From the NCBI GenBank assembly GCA_016748015.1, contig JAAOMT010000599.1, forward strand, positions 282,151-346,150: a DNA stretch of 64,000 nt, given 5' to 3'. Below the pieces are notes generated by a model that made no database searches, was not told where the DNA came from, and saw nothing but the letters and a program-made list of their open reading frames with translations. This document shows, in pieces, positions 10,932 through 25,205 of this stretch. The first letter of the stretch is position 1. Each line of letters starts with the position of its first letter. Source of the stretch: Geosiphon pyriformis. Lineage: Eukaryota > Glomeromycota > Glomeromycetes > Archaeosporales > Geosiphonaceae. The translations under genes were made by a program, and so were the position numbers.

Positions 10932-12887
10932 TCTTTTCAAGTTAAATTTTATTGAAACTAAATACCATAACGGTGAAAACCCATTTTGAATCTTTCAAGA
11001 TTTATTCAAAACCTCAAGAATAACCGATTTTTTTATAAAGAGAAAACAAATATATATCTTTGATAAACTTAAATTTTTTATCAATAATATAAATAATTAT
11101 CAATGGAAATTTTGATAAAATCTTTAAATATTGAAATGTATGGGCTGAAAAAAATGTTTCTAACCAAGAATCTCGTCTCTCAAATCTTGCTTGATCACCA
11201 TATCTCATCAGAAATGTAGATTCCCCATAATAAAAACGGTCATCTCCGAATTTTTCCCATGTTAATAAATCCTATCGTAGAAGCAGATGATGTAATTCAT
11301 TACCCGATAATACCTAATTTTTCAAGACTCTCGATTTCTCATCGAAATCAATAGTCGATTTGTCCTTTTTTTCCAATATCGAAAATCCGTGTTTTTAATT
11401 ATCGTGAAAAAATATAATAGGAATTTTTATTCAAAAAAAATACGAGAAAAAATAACCATTGTCCTCTCTTTTCCATCTGGAGACAACTGCACAGATCATG
11501 TTGAATGGCTCTTCATTTCTTTTTTTCGTTTAAAACTACTGCAGTTATAAATTTTTATGCATCTATCCTGGAAAAGACTCTAGATTCATTTGAATCTATA
11601 TCTTAACCAATAAAAAAGAGTCATCACTGTCAATGATGATTAAAAGTATTATGGCCCATTGTCGGCGATGACTGCCGAGATGATCGAACCCTTTGCTGGA
11701 ATTTTTGACATCCGAAATGAGTAAGTATCTGAGCCACCATTTTTATTTTCTTGTTAGCCAAGATTGACCTTATTTGTAAACTTACATTCCAGAAAAGTCA
11801 CACTAAAAATATATAATTATTGGTGAAAAGATGTGTTTTTTTTCCCAGAATTATTGTTAATCCTATATTGGTTACACGTTTTCAAGAAAAATAAGAAGTT
11901 TTGAATGTTTCAAAAAAGTTATTTTTTGGGGGTTAACGACCCAATTATGCAAGGAGAAACAATAATATTGAGATGGACAAATTTTAAAAATGGTTTTGAC
12001 AAAAAATTGTGCCATTGAAAAAAAGACGACGAGCTAGAAAAAAGAGATACTCCCAATTTTTAGATACAGTATGTCGGAAACACATTTTTCCTATATCCAA
12101 CAAGCAAGTATTTATGATTCAGATTAAATGCATAATAGCTTCATTTATTCTTTTTAAGTTTTCCCTAAAAAATTATCCTACAAAATATATCATGATTACC
12201 TCATCATACAGAGAACTCATCTGGACTCATTAATGAGCATTGAATCTTGATAAATTCAAAAGCAGAATCCTTAAAAAAATCCTACAAGAAATGGTAAAAG
12301 ACAAAGGCTGAAAACAAAAAAACCTGCGAAAGTCTAAACAATTTTTTCAATTCTGCATAGTCTTATTCCAAATTTTTACCCCAGAATACCTTTTTTAGTT
12401 TTTTAATTTTTAATTGTTGCACATATATATATATATTTTTTAATTCATCTTTTTTTCGTTTCAAAAACTTGATTAGGTTAGTCTGGTTTATTATTATTAT
12501 TATTTTATTATTAAAACGCAAATAATAATGAATCGTTTCATTCAAATGACCTTTTAATTAAATAATGTATGAAATTTTGGTTAGTGCATTTGGGAAATTT
12601 TAATGTTCTAAAAAGAAGTTTTACTTAAAAAAATTGAATCGACGACATTTACTTATTTTGGGAATGTAAAAACGGGTAAGTTCTTTTCTTTTTTCAGGCA
12701 AGTCTTTAAAAAATGGACAATAATTATGTCTTGTTTACTCGAAATTTGTGATTAGGTTCTTTTTCATTATCCAAAATTTTAAATTAAGTATATAAAAGAT
12801 GTATTAATTTGAATTGAGGGATTCATAATTGGATGAAATAAAAAATATTTATTCTGTTAAAATGGTTGGATAAATCGAGTAGGATAG

Positions 12888-12919
<32 letters not shown>

Positions 12920-15378
12920 TTTTTTTGTATCAAAAATTCTGCAAAAAAAGCTTTAACATAATATTATTTGTTAAAGATAATTTTCATAACATGAGATTTT
13001 TCAAATTTACATTTTTTGAAATAAAAAAATTATAATCGATTTTTATTTATTTGATGAGATTCAAATAAATAAAATCTGAAGAACAATGAAATTTGGCCCT
13101 AATCCGTATAATGGACAATGAACGCCGTTAATTTTCAAATCTAACCATGTTAATCATCCCAAAATCTTGGGGGATGATCACTGCTTTCTATTCTTTGCAC
13201 AAATATTTTTCAGCCTCAGAGAATCATCATCAAAGTAGGCATGAAAGACCCTGCAGTACCGCTTATCAGGATAAATACATCTCACATGTCTATTACATTT
13301 ATATTTGTATCTTTTGTTAAAATGCCTTTCTTTAGTTGATAAAAAAAATTCCTATATCTCAGCGTTTTTAATCACTTGATTAAGGCATAGGATATAATCA
13401 TTAATTCAAAAATGATGATGAAAAATGATGATATTTATTATATCACACTTTATTAGATATCACGAGAGCCAATCTGGCAAGAGATAAGGTAAAAATATTA
13501 GGTATAAATTTAAAATAATACTGCCTAATTTAATTATTAATATAACCTAAAAAACAATTAATATATATTTTCTAAAGATTAAAACTCGGGAAAGAAGAAA
13601 TTAACTTTAATTTTTGGTTTATAAATTTTAAAATCAATAAATAGAAGCGAAAATAATATTTTCAAAATATTTCTAGGTCTAACTCACTTGATTTATAGTC
13701 AACTTTTTTTAAAATTTAAAATCGTTTAAATTGAAACATTTATTAAGAGAATTACATAGAGGCTTCATTAAAAAAACTTATTTATGCTTCGAAGGACTAG
13801 CAATCTCTAACCCCTCTTCAATTATTCTCTCTAATGACGAAAAATGATCAAAAAATAGTGGCGCCAAATATTTCAATCTCTAACTTTGGTTGGAATTAAA
13901 ATTTTATATGTATAAAGGTGACAACTTTATAACATCCTATCATTATCATATCTGAATTAAGAAGGCTTTTATGTTGGTGGGCTGGTTCGCATTTTGTATT
14001 GCATGAAAATATTTACAATTTAATTGATTCATTATTTTATTTTTTTGAGGATCTAGAATAGTTTTCACGGGGTCCAATTATATATATATATAAGTTTTGC
14101 GAAAATGATTTGCAGTGATTCTATTTGAAAAAAATCTTTTTTTTGATAAAATTCAAAACAAGAAAATCTCTTGTTCATAACCTATTAAAGAGATCTTTTA
14201 TTTTCAAATTTTTTTTTTTTTTCTAAAAAAAAAATTTTAATTAATATTTTTACCAATTTATTTTTGATTGATTACATTATTAATTTCTTTGAATAAAAAT
14301 ATCTAAAAAAATTTAATGATATAATAAAAAAATGTGTTGCAAATTTTCATAATAGTTATGAATTTAAAATTAATATATATTTATTTTTTTATTTTGAAAA
14401 AATAATGAAAATTATCAAAACCAAAAGTAAAATATATTTATATTTTTTTTGGTTGATTAAAAAAATATATTTAATTTATCTAAAATATTTTTTTTGTTTA
14501 CATAATTTTATAAATATTAAAAATAGTTAAATTTAAACAAATCATTTTTTTTTAAGAGATTATTAGGATTTTTTTTAAAAAAATTAAAACCAAATAAGTT
14601 TAAATATTTTCAAAAGTAAAAAACCGAAAATATTAAAAATTTTTTTAAAATTATAAATTAATAATGATGAGTCAATGAGTTAATGAGTCAATTCTAATGA
14701 TTCAGAATATATTTTAAATAATATTACAAAAAAAATTATATATATATATATATGTGTGTGTACCATATTTTTTAATATTAATTTCATTGATATCACAATA
14801 TTATATTATAAAATATTTTGGAAAAAATTTTAATTTCATCTTTCAAGTATAAAAAATTAATAATAAATAAATAAATAAATAAAAATAAAGATTTTTTGAT
14901 TACTGGTTATTGGTTACTGGTTTTTTGTAATAATATCTTTTTACAATAAAATCTTTTTACCTGAAAAAAAAAATTACTAAATTAAAAAATTTTATTATTT
15001 TATTATTTTAAAACTAGCTAACAATTTTTAATGAATTAATTTTAATAAAAAGAAACACTATACTAATGAATTAATTTTAATGGAAAGGAACACACATATT
15101 AGAACAGAATTAAAAACGTAATTAATACAAGTTTGCTTTTAAATAATGATTATTTTATACAATCTTTAAAAAATTCATGATTTTAGAATTAAATATATAT
15201 ATATATATATATATATTTTTTAATTATAAGAAATAAAATATTATATCAAATATTATTATAAAATAATATATATTAGAAAATATATATATATATATTGTCA
15301 TACCAAAAAATTTATTAATTAATAATTGAAAATAAAGTTTACAAAAAAAAAACCAGTTTATTAATGATAAAATACAAG

Positions 15379-15380
<2 letters not shown>

Positions 15381-15420
<40 letters not shown>

Positions 15421-15421
15421 G
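15381..15421. repeat. (ATT)n microsatellite
   Basis: About 13 perfect ATT units inside the most AT-rich part of this desert. Confidence 0.95.
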
Positions 15422-17965
15422 TTTTTTATTTGCATGACCTTAATTTATTGAATAAACCATTTTTATTTGCATGACCATAATTCATTGAACAAAACATTTT
15501 ATTTTTTTTAAAAGACTTTTCTAATTAGAAATTAAAAATATGCACAAAACAGATAACCAACATATACCTGTTCACTCTTTTTTTTTTTTTTTTTCGTTTA
15601 TTGATTAAATGTAGTATCGTAACCTATCACAAAATAAAATGAATGTTGTTCAAAACCTTAAAAACGTATAAAATTCAAAGTTGTAAATGTTAATTTTTAT
15701 TTTAAAAGTTTATATAAGAAAGCATAATAAATATATATATATATATATGATAATTTAGAGTTTTAACATAATACACAACATTTTTCGATTATTATTATTA
15801 TTTAAAAAAAAAAAAAGGGTTTAAAAATCACTTTTTAAAATAAAGTCTTATTTTTTTTACACTTACTTGTTTAAAAATTATTGAAAAAATTATTCTCGAG
15901 TTAACAAATTATTAATTCCGTTTTACAAAAATTATTTCAATTTTAATTGGTTTAAGCAAAAAATTCCAATAGATTTATTAGACTATTATTATATAAAATA
16001 AATATGAAAAAATGAACTAAAACATCTGTAATTTTTTTTTCATCCCAATAATCAAACCAATAAATTCCATCATAACCAATAAATTATTAGAAAAATTTAG
16101 GAAAAACTGAATGCTGCGAAAATCTTTGTTTTCGTTATATTCAAAAGTTCAAATCTAACCATATTTTCGGGACAATTTCACATATTGGTTTATCATTTCA
16201 AATTTGATCTTCAATTCATATAAATCCCTAATATTTGGGTTATTGAAATTAATGACATTCTAACTAAAAACTTTGGAAATTAATAAAATTATTATTATTA
16301 AAATCTGGTTTTAGTATTTAAAAAAAAGTTTCAAAATTATTACCGATCATATTTTTCTAATGGATCATATTAAATTGATATTAAATATTTTGTTTAGTAT
16401 TCTAAACTATGAATGATTGACAAATGATAATTAAATGCTTTAAAAATATCTATTTAGAACAAAGAATCTCATTGTAATTTTTTATATTTGAGATGTCAAA
16501 AAACTTTTTCTTCGATCGAACATAGTTATAAAAAATCTTGAAAAATCAAATACAAATAAAGCTTTCTGAAACAATCTATTTTCAAAGACAGTTGTTATAT
16601 TAATTCATATGAAATGTTTAATTGATTGTATTTTCAGCTAAATATTGATGTCAATTTTTTTTTTCAATGCATAGATTTACAGCCCAGATTGTTTGCAGGA
16701 CTTGAAAAAAGTTTTCTGCACGATATAATTAATAAGATAAGTATATATTATTATTATTATTATTATTATTATATTATAGCTAAAAGGCAAAGAAGAAGAT
16801 TGCTACACAACCAGTAAATGAAACTTTTTATCTCTGCACGTAGTAGAGCTCTTTTTTTTTTTTTTTTTTAATAATTGGCAACAGCCGGTTTCTAAACTGC
16901 CAAAGTTGAACTATCAAATTAGGATTTTCGTTACTCCTGTCAAGATAAGATGAAAAAGTAAGTAACTTACCCACAGATCATTATTCTAAAAGCACGTCAA
17001 AATTTAAATGCAAATAAAATAAAATAAAATAAAAGATAGCCCTTTGAAGGACAAACTTTTATATCCTATAAAAAATTGTAAATAATGTCTCATATCGAAA
17101 ATTGGCGGGAAAATTGGGTAATTCATGAGATTGGAATATTTTTTAATGACACGATTGTGTTAAACGCACACCTTTTGTTTTCTAGAAATCGAAGATTGAG
17201 CATAAATAGAATGAATTAGTAGATTAGAAAATTGATCGAATTTCTCTGATTCTGCGTGCTACAAAGATCGAGATCGGGTGATCATCACTACCGTCAACAA
17301 TGATTCTTTTACAAATATCTATTTTGGGTTAGTAGAAATACATTTGACTTGGAGAGGTGGATCTTTTTTCAGATCTCAAATTTATTTCATTAGACAAAAG
17401 GTTATCTATAAGAGAGCTTTTCACGTTTTTTAGAATTCAAAAATTATTATTTTAAAATTTTAAAAAATTGTTATTTTTCTTGTCTTTTAAAATTCAAATT
17501 TTTTTATTTTTCGTGTTTCTTTAAATTTAAAAGTTGTCATTTTCTTTTCCAAGCTACCATATTTCAGAAATCATGATTTGAAAACCTGAAATCAACCTTA
17601 CTAAAAAAACTCGTCGTTAAACTATAAAGGATTCTAATGTTTAAATACAACCAAAAAGTAGTTCAATACCTTTACTTGATAAGACTAATCAATTTTTTTT
17701 TAAAATATTTGGCGCTTTACACTTTTATTCATTTTGTTCATATTGCATATTTCTTAATTTTTCAAGTAACTTTCTTCATTTGTTCCAATCATGTGAATTT
17801 TATTTATTTATAGTTTATTTTTTCATTTTTTCATTTTTTAAAAAAAGTTCTAGAAGCATCACTTTTAAGAAAATCAAATTTTGTCTAATTGGTAACTTTA
17901 TTATAATTATAAAGAAACATATTTTACATATATATATTTTATACCATTTCATGAAGTGTGAATTG

Positions 17966-18020
<55 letters not shown>
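17966..18020. repeat. 55-nt poly-A run
   Basis: Uninterrupted A tract. It could be an old poly-A tail of a retroinserted RNA, but no element body or target-site duplication is evident, so simple slippage is equally likely. Confidence 0.9.
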
Positions 18021-18023
<3 letters not shown>

Positions 18024-18358
18024 TTCAAACTTTGAATATTATACATTTCATAAAACAAAAACCTAGTTTTTTCAAAAAACGCCGTCATTGAATAACTATT
18101 ACTAATAAAAAAAAATTTTCTTTATAGCATGCATCTGCGATGCAATGTCAGACGGCGGAAAAGAAATGTTTGTATGGTTACCATCCAAATAAGAAGAACT
18201 ATAGAAATAATTTTTCCGTCGAGTCTCTTTGCTAACAATGTCATTGAGTAAAATCTGACATATTTTTGTGATTTTTATGCAAAAAAAATGTCGCTTACTT
18301 TCAGTGCATTAAAAAATGGTCAATCGGTTATTCATTCTCCATGATGAGATTCAAAGCT

Positions 18359-18438
18359 TATACTTACTTACTTATTTTACTTACTTTCTTACTTACTTAC
18401 TTTTTTATTTATTTATTTATTTATTCACTTACTTACTT
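18359..18438. repeat. (CTTA)n / (TTAT)n tetramer array
   Basis: CTTA units degrading into TTTA units. It produces false leucine-rich open frames on the plus strand. Confidence 0.9.
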
Positions 18439-20010
18439 GATCCCAATAAATTTATTTCCAAGAACTATGTTTTGTGCCAAGTATTATCAATGTCAAAAGA
18501 AACTTATAATCATCACGTTCCTAAAACTCAGGGTGTTGAACAAAGGATTCTTCTATAGTTCTAACCTAAAAACGCGTCTTATTGAACCTTCTAAAAGTTG
18601 ATAATAATATTTTTATTACGAAAAAAAACATCAAAATAAAAGTAGTAAGAAGTTTTATAATATACAAATGAGATTCTAACCTATTGAAGTCATTAAAATG
18701 AAAATTATCATTTTGAACCGTAATACAATGTTCCATGTGATCAAATATAAATTTGGTAAACTACTTGCTGAGTTGATCGAAATAATTCTATTTAAAGATT
18801 TTCTAACTTTTGAGATATTTTAAATCAAATGTTATCGGTCGCCAAAGGAAGCAATCATTAAATAAATAAGGCATCTATTTTTGTCAAGTAATTTCACATA
18901 GCCTGATAATAAAGAAAATTCGATTCTTGACAAAATTTTGGTGAAGATGGAATATTTTGTGTGACAATATCTTGGCATAATTGAAGTAGTGGTGGAGCTA
19001 TTTTTGAAATAAACTTACTTTTTAATATATATATATATCTTAAACTCATGTAATGAAAATAATTTTTTTCTTCCGAAAAAATCATTGTTACGTGAGATTT
19101 TTTGGAAATTAAGTAATATTTTAAGGTATAAATGTTTATTTTAATTTTGATTTTAAATGCCTAATTCGAGATTGTTTGTGTACTAAAATCTTTGATTTCT
19201 TAAATAACGATGTAATTCTCAAAATTGGTGGTATGAAATGAAGTTTATTAAAAAACTAGTTTGAAATATTTTTTCATCAAAAATCAAGAACTATTTGGTT
19301 AAATATGTTTAAAATTCTTTTCAAACCAATGTTTTATTGCTCAAACAAGCATGGAAAATTGAAAGATGTGAAGGTATCTTGATTTTTTTAAAATCTTTCA
19401 GAGTTTGAGTGTAAGAATGAGGCTTCAATAAAGATGACATGAGGGTGTCTCGTCAATATTTGGGCAAGATATATAATAATGATGTCACGATATATAGGAA
19501 AAAAACTCTGACAAAACTTTCAGAAATCCTTGTCATTTAGATATTGGAATTTCTAATTTTTCATTCTTTTTGTGTTATGCATGCATGCATGCATATTTAT
19601 TGTTATTGTATTACACGGGGTTAGTGGAGGATTACAAGAATGGGATAAAATGTTTAGATAAAAATTCAAATGTTAATCTCCATCTTAGGAGATAAGGAAA
19701 TTGTAAATAAGGGTTTTCAAGAAATTCTATTGGCGAAAAAAAAAAATTTTTCTAATATTCAGGAAATGTTTGGGTTAAATTTACCAAAAATATATCGAAT
19801 CTTTAAATAAATAAAATTTCAAAACATTATGAAAAATGTCCATGGATCAAAGGTGTTAATAATAATAGGAAAACAAAAACGAAAACGAAATAAAAACGAA
19901 ATAAAATATAACGAAACGAAAAGAAAATGATAATAATTAGTATAAAGACAAAGGCTAATAAATATTTTGGAATTTTTCATTTTTTTCGTTGTCTGGTTGG
20001 TTTGTCAATT

Positions 20011-20012
20011 AC

Positions 20013-20052
<40 letters not shown>
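20011..20052. repeat. (ATT)n microsatellite
   Basis: About 14 perfect units. The flanks contain a partial duplication: a CGTTGTCTGGTTGGTTTGTC-like segment recurs just after it as CGTCGTTCGGTTGGTCTGTC. Confidence 0.93.
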
Positions 20053-20053
<1 letters not shown>

Positions 20054-20165
20054 GTCGTTCGGTTGGTCTGTCAATTATTATTATTATTCGTTGTCGTTTG
20101 TTTTGAAAATATTTGACAAATTTTTCTTTTTTGAAAAAAACTCATTTGATCATAAATGACTTGTT

Positions 20166-20260
<95 letters not shown>

Positions 20261-20261
20261 C
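20166..20261. repeat. (TATGTG)n then (TG)n array
   Basis: About 11 TATGTG hexamers passing into a TG dinucleotide run. It gives a spurious MCMCMC open frame. Confidence 0.95.
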
Positions 20262-21188
20262 TATGTTGTGTGGTTTAGAAATCTTTAATAATAATAATAT
20301 CACAAAAAAAAATCATCATCATCATTTATCATTATCAAGATGAACGCGATATTCCGTAATTAAAATTTTCATACTCTATATTATTCGCGCGCTTTTTTTT
20401 TTATTTTTTTTTATTTTAAATTCTTTTAATAATAGAATCTGGAAGAATAAGCATTTCATCTTGAAAATATATATATATATGATAATTTTGGAGTATTTTT
20501 CATAATTTTCATAAAAATGTAATGTAAATCTCAGTGTGAGTAATCCTTTGTTTAATGAAAATTCTCGAATGGGCATGTGCTGCTTTAAGAATTTTTTTTT
20601 TATATCAAATTAATGATGTGATCAATTATTCAATCCCCTTTTAGAAATTTCTTTTGTTCAAAAAGATCAATATTGGTAAATTTACTGGAAAGATAAAATC
20701 AGTTAGAAACAAAAATTCTTTTTCAATCAAAACATAGAATTAGGCAATGTGAACTGTGGAATTAGGAGACCCCACAACAATAGTCATCATTATCATCATC
20801 ATAATTATAATAATAATAATAATAATCATTATTATCACAAACATTCAAATGACATTTATCAATGATCATACGTTTACATTTTTTTTTATTTCATTCAATC
20901 AATTTTAATTTTCAGCAGATTTTTATAAAACTGTCAAATGGGCACCAAAATTTTTTAAATTATTAAAGTTTGATTTCAAAGTCTTTAAATTTGAAATCAG
21001 TATTTACAACTTGACAAGAATCAAAAAGTTTAATTAAAGGAGATGTTTGGTCTTTTAACACAATCAATACATATTGATATTATGAAAAAGTTTTTTTGGG
21101 TTGTTTCAAAAGTATTCATCAAGTGAAATATTTTGTATTTTGATATAGTGTTAAAAAACTCTGTACGGTTGGAATGTTCATTTTTTTT

Positions 21189-21235
21189 GTTGTTGTTGTT
21201 GTTGTTATTGTTGTTGTTGTTGTTGTTGTTGTTGT
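21189..21235. repeat. (TTG)n microsatellite downstream of paralog 3
   Basis: About 15 TTG units with one ATT interruption, roughly 115 bp past the stop of the minus-strand gene. Confidence 0.93.
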
Positions 21236-21348
21236 GAAAAAAAAAGAGTTTTCAATACAAATAAACCATAGTTAATCTCTGAATATCATTGGAGTTTTTC
21301 AAGAGTAAAATTTACTTGTATTGGTTAATGTTGAAAATTTTTAATTTT

Positions 21349-21655
21349 TTAACAAGAAAATGAAGTATTTCGTGAAAGTCCTTTAAGTGGTGTTTGAGGT
21401 CGAGAAGAAGAACGAGATGATGAAGACATGTAAAAGAATTCTTCTTCCTCTGATTCACTTTCCTCAAAATGTGGTTCCCATTCTTCCCCTTCACTGATAT
21501 TCGCCGAACTCAACGGTGTCGATAATTTTGAAGAGTGATTTTCACGAATACCTTCCATTAAATTGAAACGAATTGCGGAAGAAACACGACGAATAAATCC
21601 TGGTGATTTATTTGAAGATTCATCTTTGGTGGTTTGTGCTAAACGAGAGTGTTTC

Positions 21656-21706
<51 letters not shown>

Positions 21707-22320
21707 AATGAAGATAATGAAGAGGAGGATGATGAGGATGATGATAATGAAGATAATGATGATGATAATAATGATGAAGAGGAAGAATTAAATAATAATT
21801 TATGATTATTGCTAGACTGAGATTCTTCAGAGAAATTCAAGGAACTTGTTGAATATGATCGCGAATGAGTTGAGTGAAATTGAGAAAGTGATTGACCATA
21901 AGGAATTGGAGAGTTAATTATTTCTTCTGTGAGAATCACTGATTGTGGACGACTATTTCCTGAAATACTACTACTATCACAAGATGAAATGGAAGAGATA
22001 GAATTTGAACGAGATCTCAAGTAAGTATCAAAAGCGGGAGGTTGACGAAGTTGTTTCTTCAAATGTTTTCTTCGACGACGTTCATTTTGTTCTTGTTGTT
22101 GAATAGCGAGAAAGACTGAGTGTGTTGGAGAGGAAGAATAACCTGACCATGGCGATGGTGATGGCGATGATGATAACGACGACGACGACGATGGTGACGA
22201 GATATTATTATTATTGGAAATTTTTGAAAGTGTTGCATACGCGGAATCAGGAACATTATAGTTCTTGTTCGAGTGAAAACTATTATAAGATTGATTTTCG
22301 AATGATGTAAGCCCTACCAT
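21349..22320 (-). CDS. Clustered-family protein 3, serine-rich
   Basis: Intronless gene. I place the start at the ATG of 22320 (MVGLTSFEN; A at -3), giving 323 residues. The frame is open to a further upstream Met at 22443, but that extension reads as AT-rich leader and none of the relatives has it. The order is: Ser/Pro-rich N-terminus; SSPTHSVFL at 63-71; an Arg/Lys linker (RRRRKHLKK); LRQPPAFDTYL at 91-101; a long poly-Ser region (about 178-223) coded by an ATC-type trinucleotide run on the coding strand; RRVSSAIRF near 250; GEEWEPHFEE; EEEEFFYM at 291-298; and a Ser/Arg/Pro tail with TPLKG. The Ser of the SF position in the second box is Ala here, so a phosphosite there, if real in the relatives, is lost. 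The pyrimidine-rich stretch at 22465-22540 (coding strand CCTCTATTTCCTC type) may mark the transcript start. Function unknown. Confidence 0.82.
21655..21785 (-). repeat. Trinucleotide run coding the poly-serine tract of paralog 3
   Basis: GAT-type units on the plus strand (ATC on the coding strand, read TCA) with interruptions, translated as serine with a few leucines. It is in frame, so unit gains or losses change serine number without breaking the gene. Confidence 0.9.
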
Positions 22321-22639
22321 TTTTGATGAAATTTTTTGGGGAATAGTATAAAATAAAATGAAAAATTTGATATATAGGTAAATTTGTTTAATTGAAAATA
22401 TTTTCAATGTGACGAAGAATAATATTTCGCGATTGTTTTTCAAAAAAAAAAAAAAAAAAAAGAAATTCTCGAATTTGAGAAGATTATTTGGAATGGTAGT
22501 TTTTGGTAGTGAGAGTTGTAATGAGATGAGAGGAAATAGAGGACCTATTTATTTAGAATTCAAAGTCTGATATTAAACACCCCTTGAAAACTGTTACGGT
22601 CGATTCCGACATAATCCTCCATATTCCGACCGTCACTTC

Positions 22640-22670
<31 letters not shown>

Positions 22671-22678
22671 TATTATTA
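22640..22678. repeat. (ATT)n microsatellite upstream of paralog 3
   Basis: About 10 ATT units, some 320-360 bp upstream of the start at 22320, reading AAT on the coding strand. Confidence 0.93.
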
Positions 22679-23174
22679 ATAAAAAAAATATACATAATTT
22701 TAAACTAGCTTATTTATTTTATTCATTTTATATATAGAATGAATTTTTTTTTTTTCATTTTTAAATCATTTTTCATTGAAATAAAATTCTCTATTTATTA
22801 TCAGTAATGCACATAGTACACTGCTTCAATAAACCTTTTTAACCATAATATGTATAAATTTTCTATTATACGACAACAAAGCAACCACACTATTTGTGAG
22901 AATATGTGTGTGATGTGTGTTTATGTTGTATGTGCTGCTTTTCCTTTCCTTTCCCCCCCCCCCCCTTCAAGCTTCACCAATTTCGGTTAAATTGCGTAAA
23001 AAAGCTTTTATTGTTAATCTACTTTTTAATAAGTTTTAATTTAGTGTATATTTTATTCTTCAGAAAAAAAACGTTTGTTTGATAGTGTTTCACCGAATAC
23101 GACCAATAGGTCATTCACTGCATATTGTCGATTGTTATTTCTTTCGCGTACTTCGTTTTTAGGCTATAAAGTTT

Positions 23175-23210
<36 letters not shown>

Positions 23211-23707
23211 CTTTTTTTATTTTTAATGACAGATGATCTTTTGTGATATGAAACAAAAGGTGATATCAAAATTTCGAAAAGTGATATTAATTTTAGGTTT
23301 AGTTCCTTGTGATCGGTTACAAGGTGATTTTTTAAAAATTTTTAGGTTTAGGTAGGTGATATTAGTTGAAAAAAAAAAAAAAAAAACTAGGCAGACGATG
23401 ATTTCCCTTCCAACACACACACACACACACACTAATTTCATCGACATTTCTTTTAAATAAATACATTTTCTTAATTTCCGTGAGAAATGATACCATGACA
23501 TTTTTTTTTTGTTTCAAATCCTAATTGATTAGCAAAATAAGATACCAAAAAAATAAGGTATTCTTTAAACATTTGAAAAAACAAATATATACATATATAT
23601 AATTTTTAATTAATTAATTAATTAATTATTAACATAAACCCTTAATTATTTTGAAGTTTTAAATAGTAAAAATTATTTTTATATTATAATTACAATATCT
23701 TCCCAAC

Positions 23708-23743
<36 letters not shown>

Positions 23744-25164
23744 GATATTTGACTTTGGAAAAAAATTTGAAAAGTACTTTAAAGAACAATTTGAAATCAA
23801 AATATCAAACATCCTGACTCCATTGATCACAAGATTCAAATCTTTAGAGGAATAACGATACATGGAAAATGAATTTTAAAATGTTGGAATTCGGATAATT
23901 TTGAAAAAAAAAGTTTGGAATTTCTTGACTTTCGACATCTATTTATCTAACTAACTAACTAACTATCTATTAATTCATTTATTCATTCATTCATACATTC
24001 ATACATTTCACCGCGATACACGAAAACCCGAATTTATCTTTGCATCATAAAAAAAGTTGAATCATGCAGAATGATCAATGCACACCCTTCTTTTACGTTG
24101 GAACCACAACAACAACCTGCAATCAAAAATTTTTGTTGCTCGATTTTAAATTTTATACGTGGAAAAAAGGTTAAAAAAAAAACAATAATCATCAAAATGA
24201 TGAGATTACTAATTAGTATTTCAATACTCTATGAATGACAAAAATTAATGATTTATTACATCATAGATCAATCAGAATGTTCGATATCGAAATAGATCAA
24301 AAAAAAAATTTTTTTTTTTTAAATTGGGGGTATCACAAATTCATAATTTTTAAAAGAAAAATTATATTTTCTCGAAAAGATTTAGGTAATGGGTCAAAAT
24401 TTTTAAAGAATACAATTGTTTCAAAAAATCATCAATTGGGAGATCTTGGGTTTTAGATTTTAATTTAATAAATTTTGTTTTTCTATTCACTAATTCAATA
24501 GTTGCTTTATTCGAAAATATTATTTATTTATCTTAAACATTCTCTATAAAAATGTAATAAATGTAGTACATACAGAATTAACTGTATAGTTTATGCATAT
24601 TTAGCATATTTGCGTTATTTCTTATGCCTGTTCCTTCATTAATGTCAATCGAATTGCCTAGAACAATAATAATAATAAAAAAATATAAGATAAATTTATT
24701 ATTTTTCATTGTGAAGATGATTTTAAATTAAAAAGTTTTTCCTAGTGTCACCGCCTTTTCACCTTTAAAATTTTATTATTTTGGATTACATTTATTAGCA
24801 TAATAGTAATTTGCATATAGGTATTATGTAAAATAAAATAAAATAAAATAAAATAAAATATAAGGGATAAAACTCTTTGATTTTTAATTTTAAACCGAAT
24901 TCTACGACAGAACACTGTAATTAGTCCCTTCAGATCAAACAACAAAAAGTGAAAACTGTAAAAAAATAGGGAGAGAATAATAACAAATGTGACAGGAATT
25001 ATTAAAGTCTTTTCCTTTTTCTTTTTTCTTTTTTTTTGTTTGTTTGTTTCGCAATTCAACACGTGGACAAACTTTTTGAATGATTGTTTTCATTGATCAT
25101 ATATTACGATTTAGAAAATGTTAAAGCTGTCAAATTTTTGAAATGTCAACCATCATTATCATCA

Positions 25165-25205
<41 letters not shown>

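Larger units (their letters stand above)
8449..21348. other. 12.9 kb gene desert between paralogs 2 and 3
   Basis: I find no convincing protein gene, tRNA or rRNA on either strand. Visible content is simple sequence: AAT/CAA (8589-8709), GTAAA (9133-9240), ATT (9743-9819), AAT (10887-10930), ATT (15381-15421), a 55-nt poly-A (17966-18020), CTTA (18359-18438), ATT (20011-20052), TATGTG/TG (20166-20261) and TTG (21189-21235). Base composition is most extreme at about 14.1-16.0 kb. Open frames at 10534-10815, 11014-11208, 12009-12233 and 18894-19085 have A/T-driven residue use and no recognisable domain. Confidence 0.55.

Noticed and set aside
11640-11720. Possible tRNA (GATCGAACCC word near 11680)
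   Set aside because: The reverse-strand GGGTTCGATCATC lacks a proper B-box ending, and no matching A-box or cloverleaf arms could be drawn.
22321-22443. Upstream Met extending paralog 3 to 364 residues
   Set aside because: The extra 41 residues are Phe/Ile/Lys-rich leader-type sequence with no counterpart in the paralogs; the ATG at 22320 has a better context.
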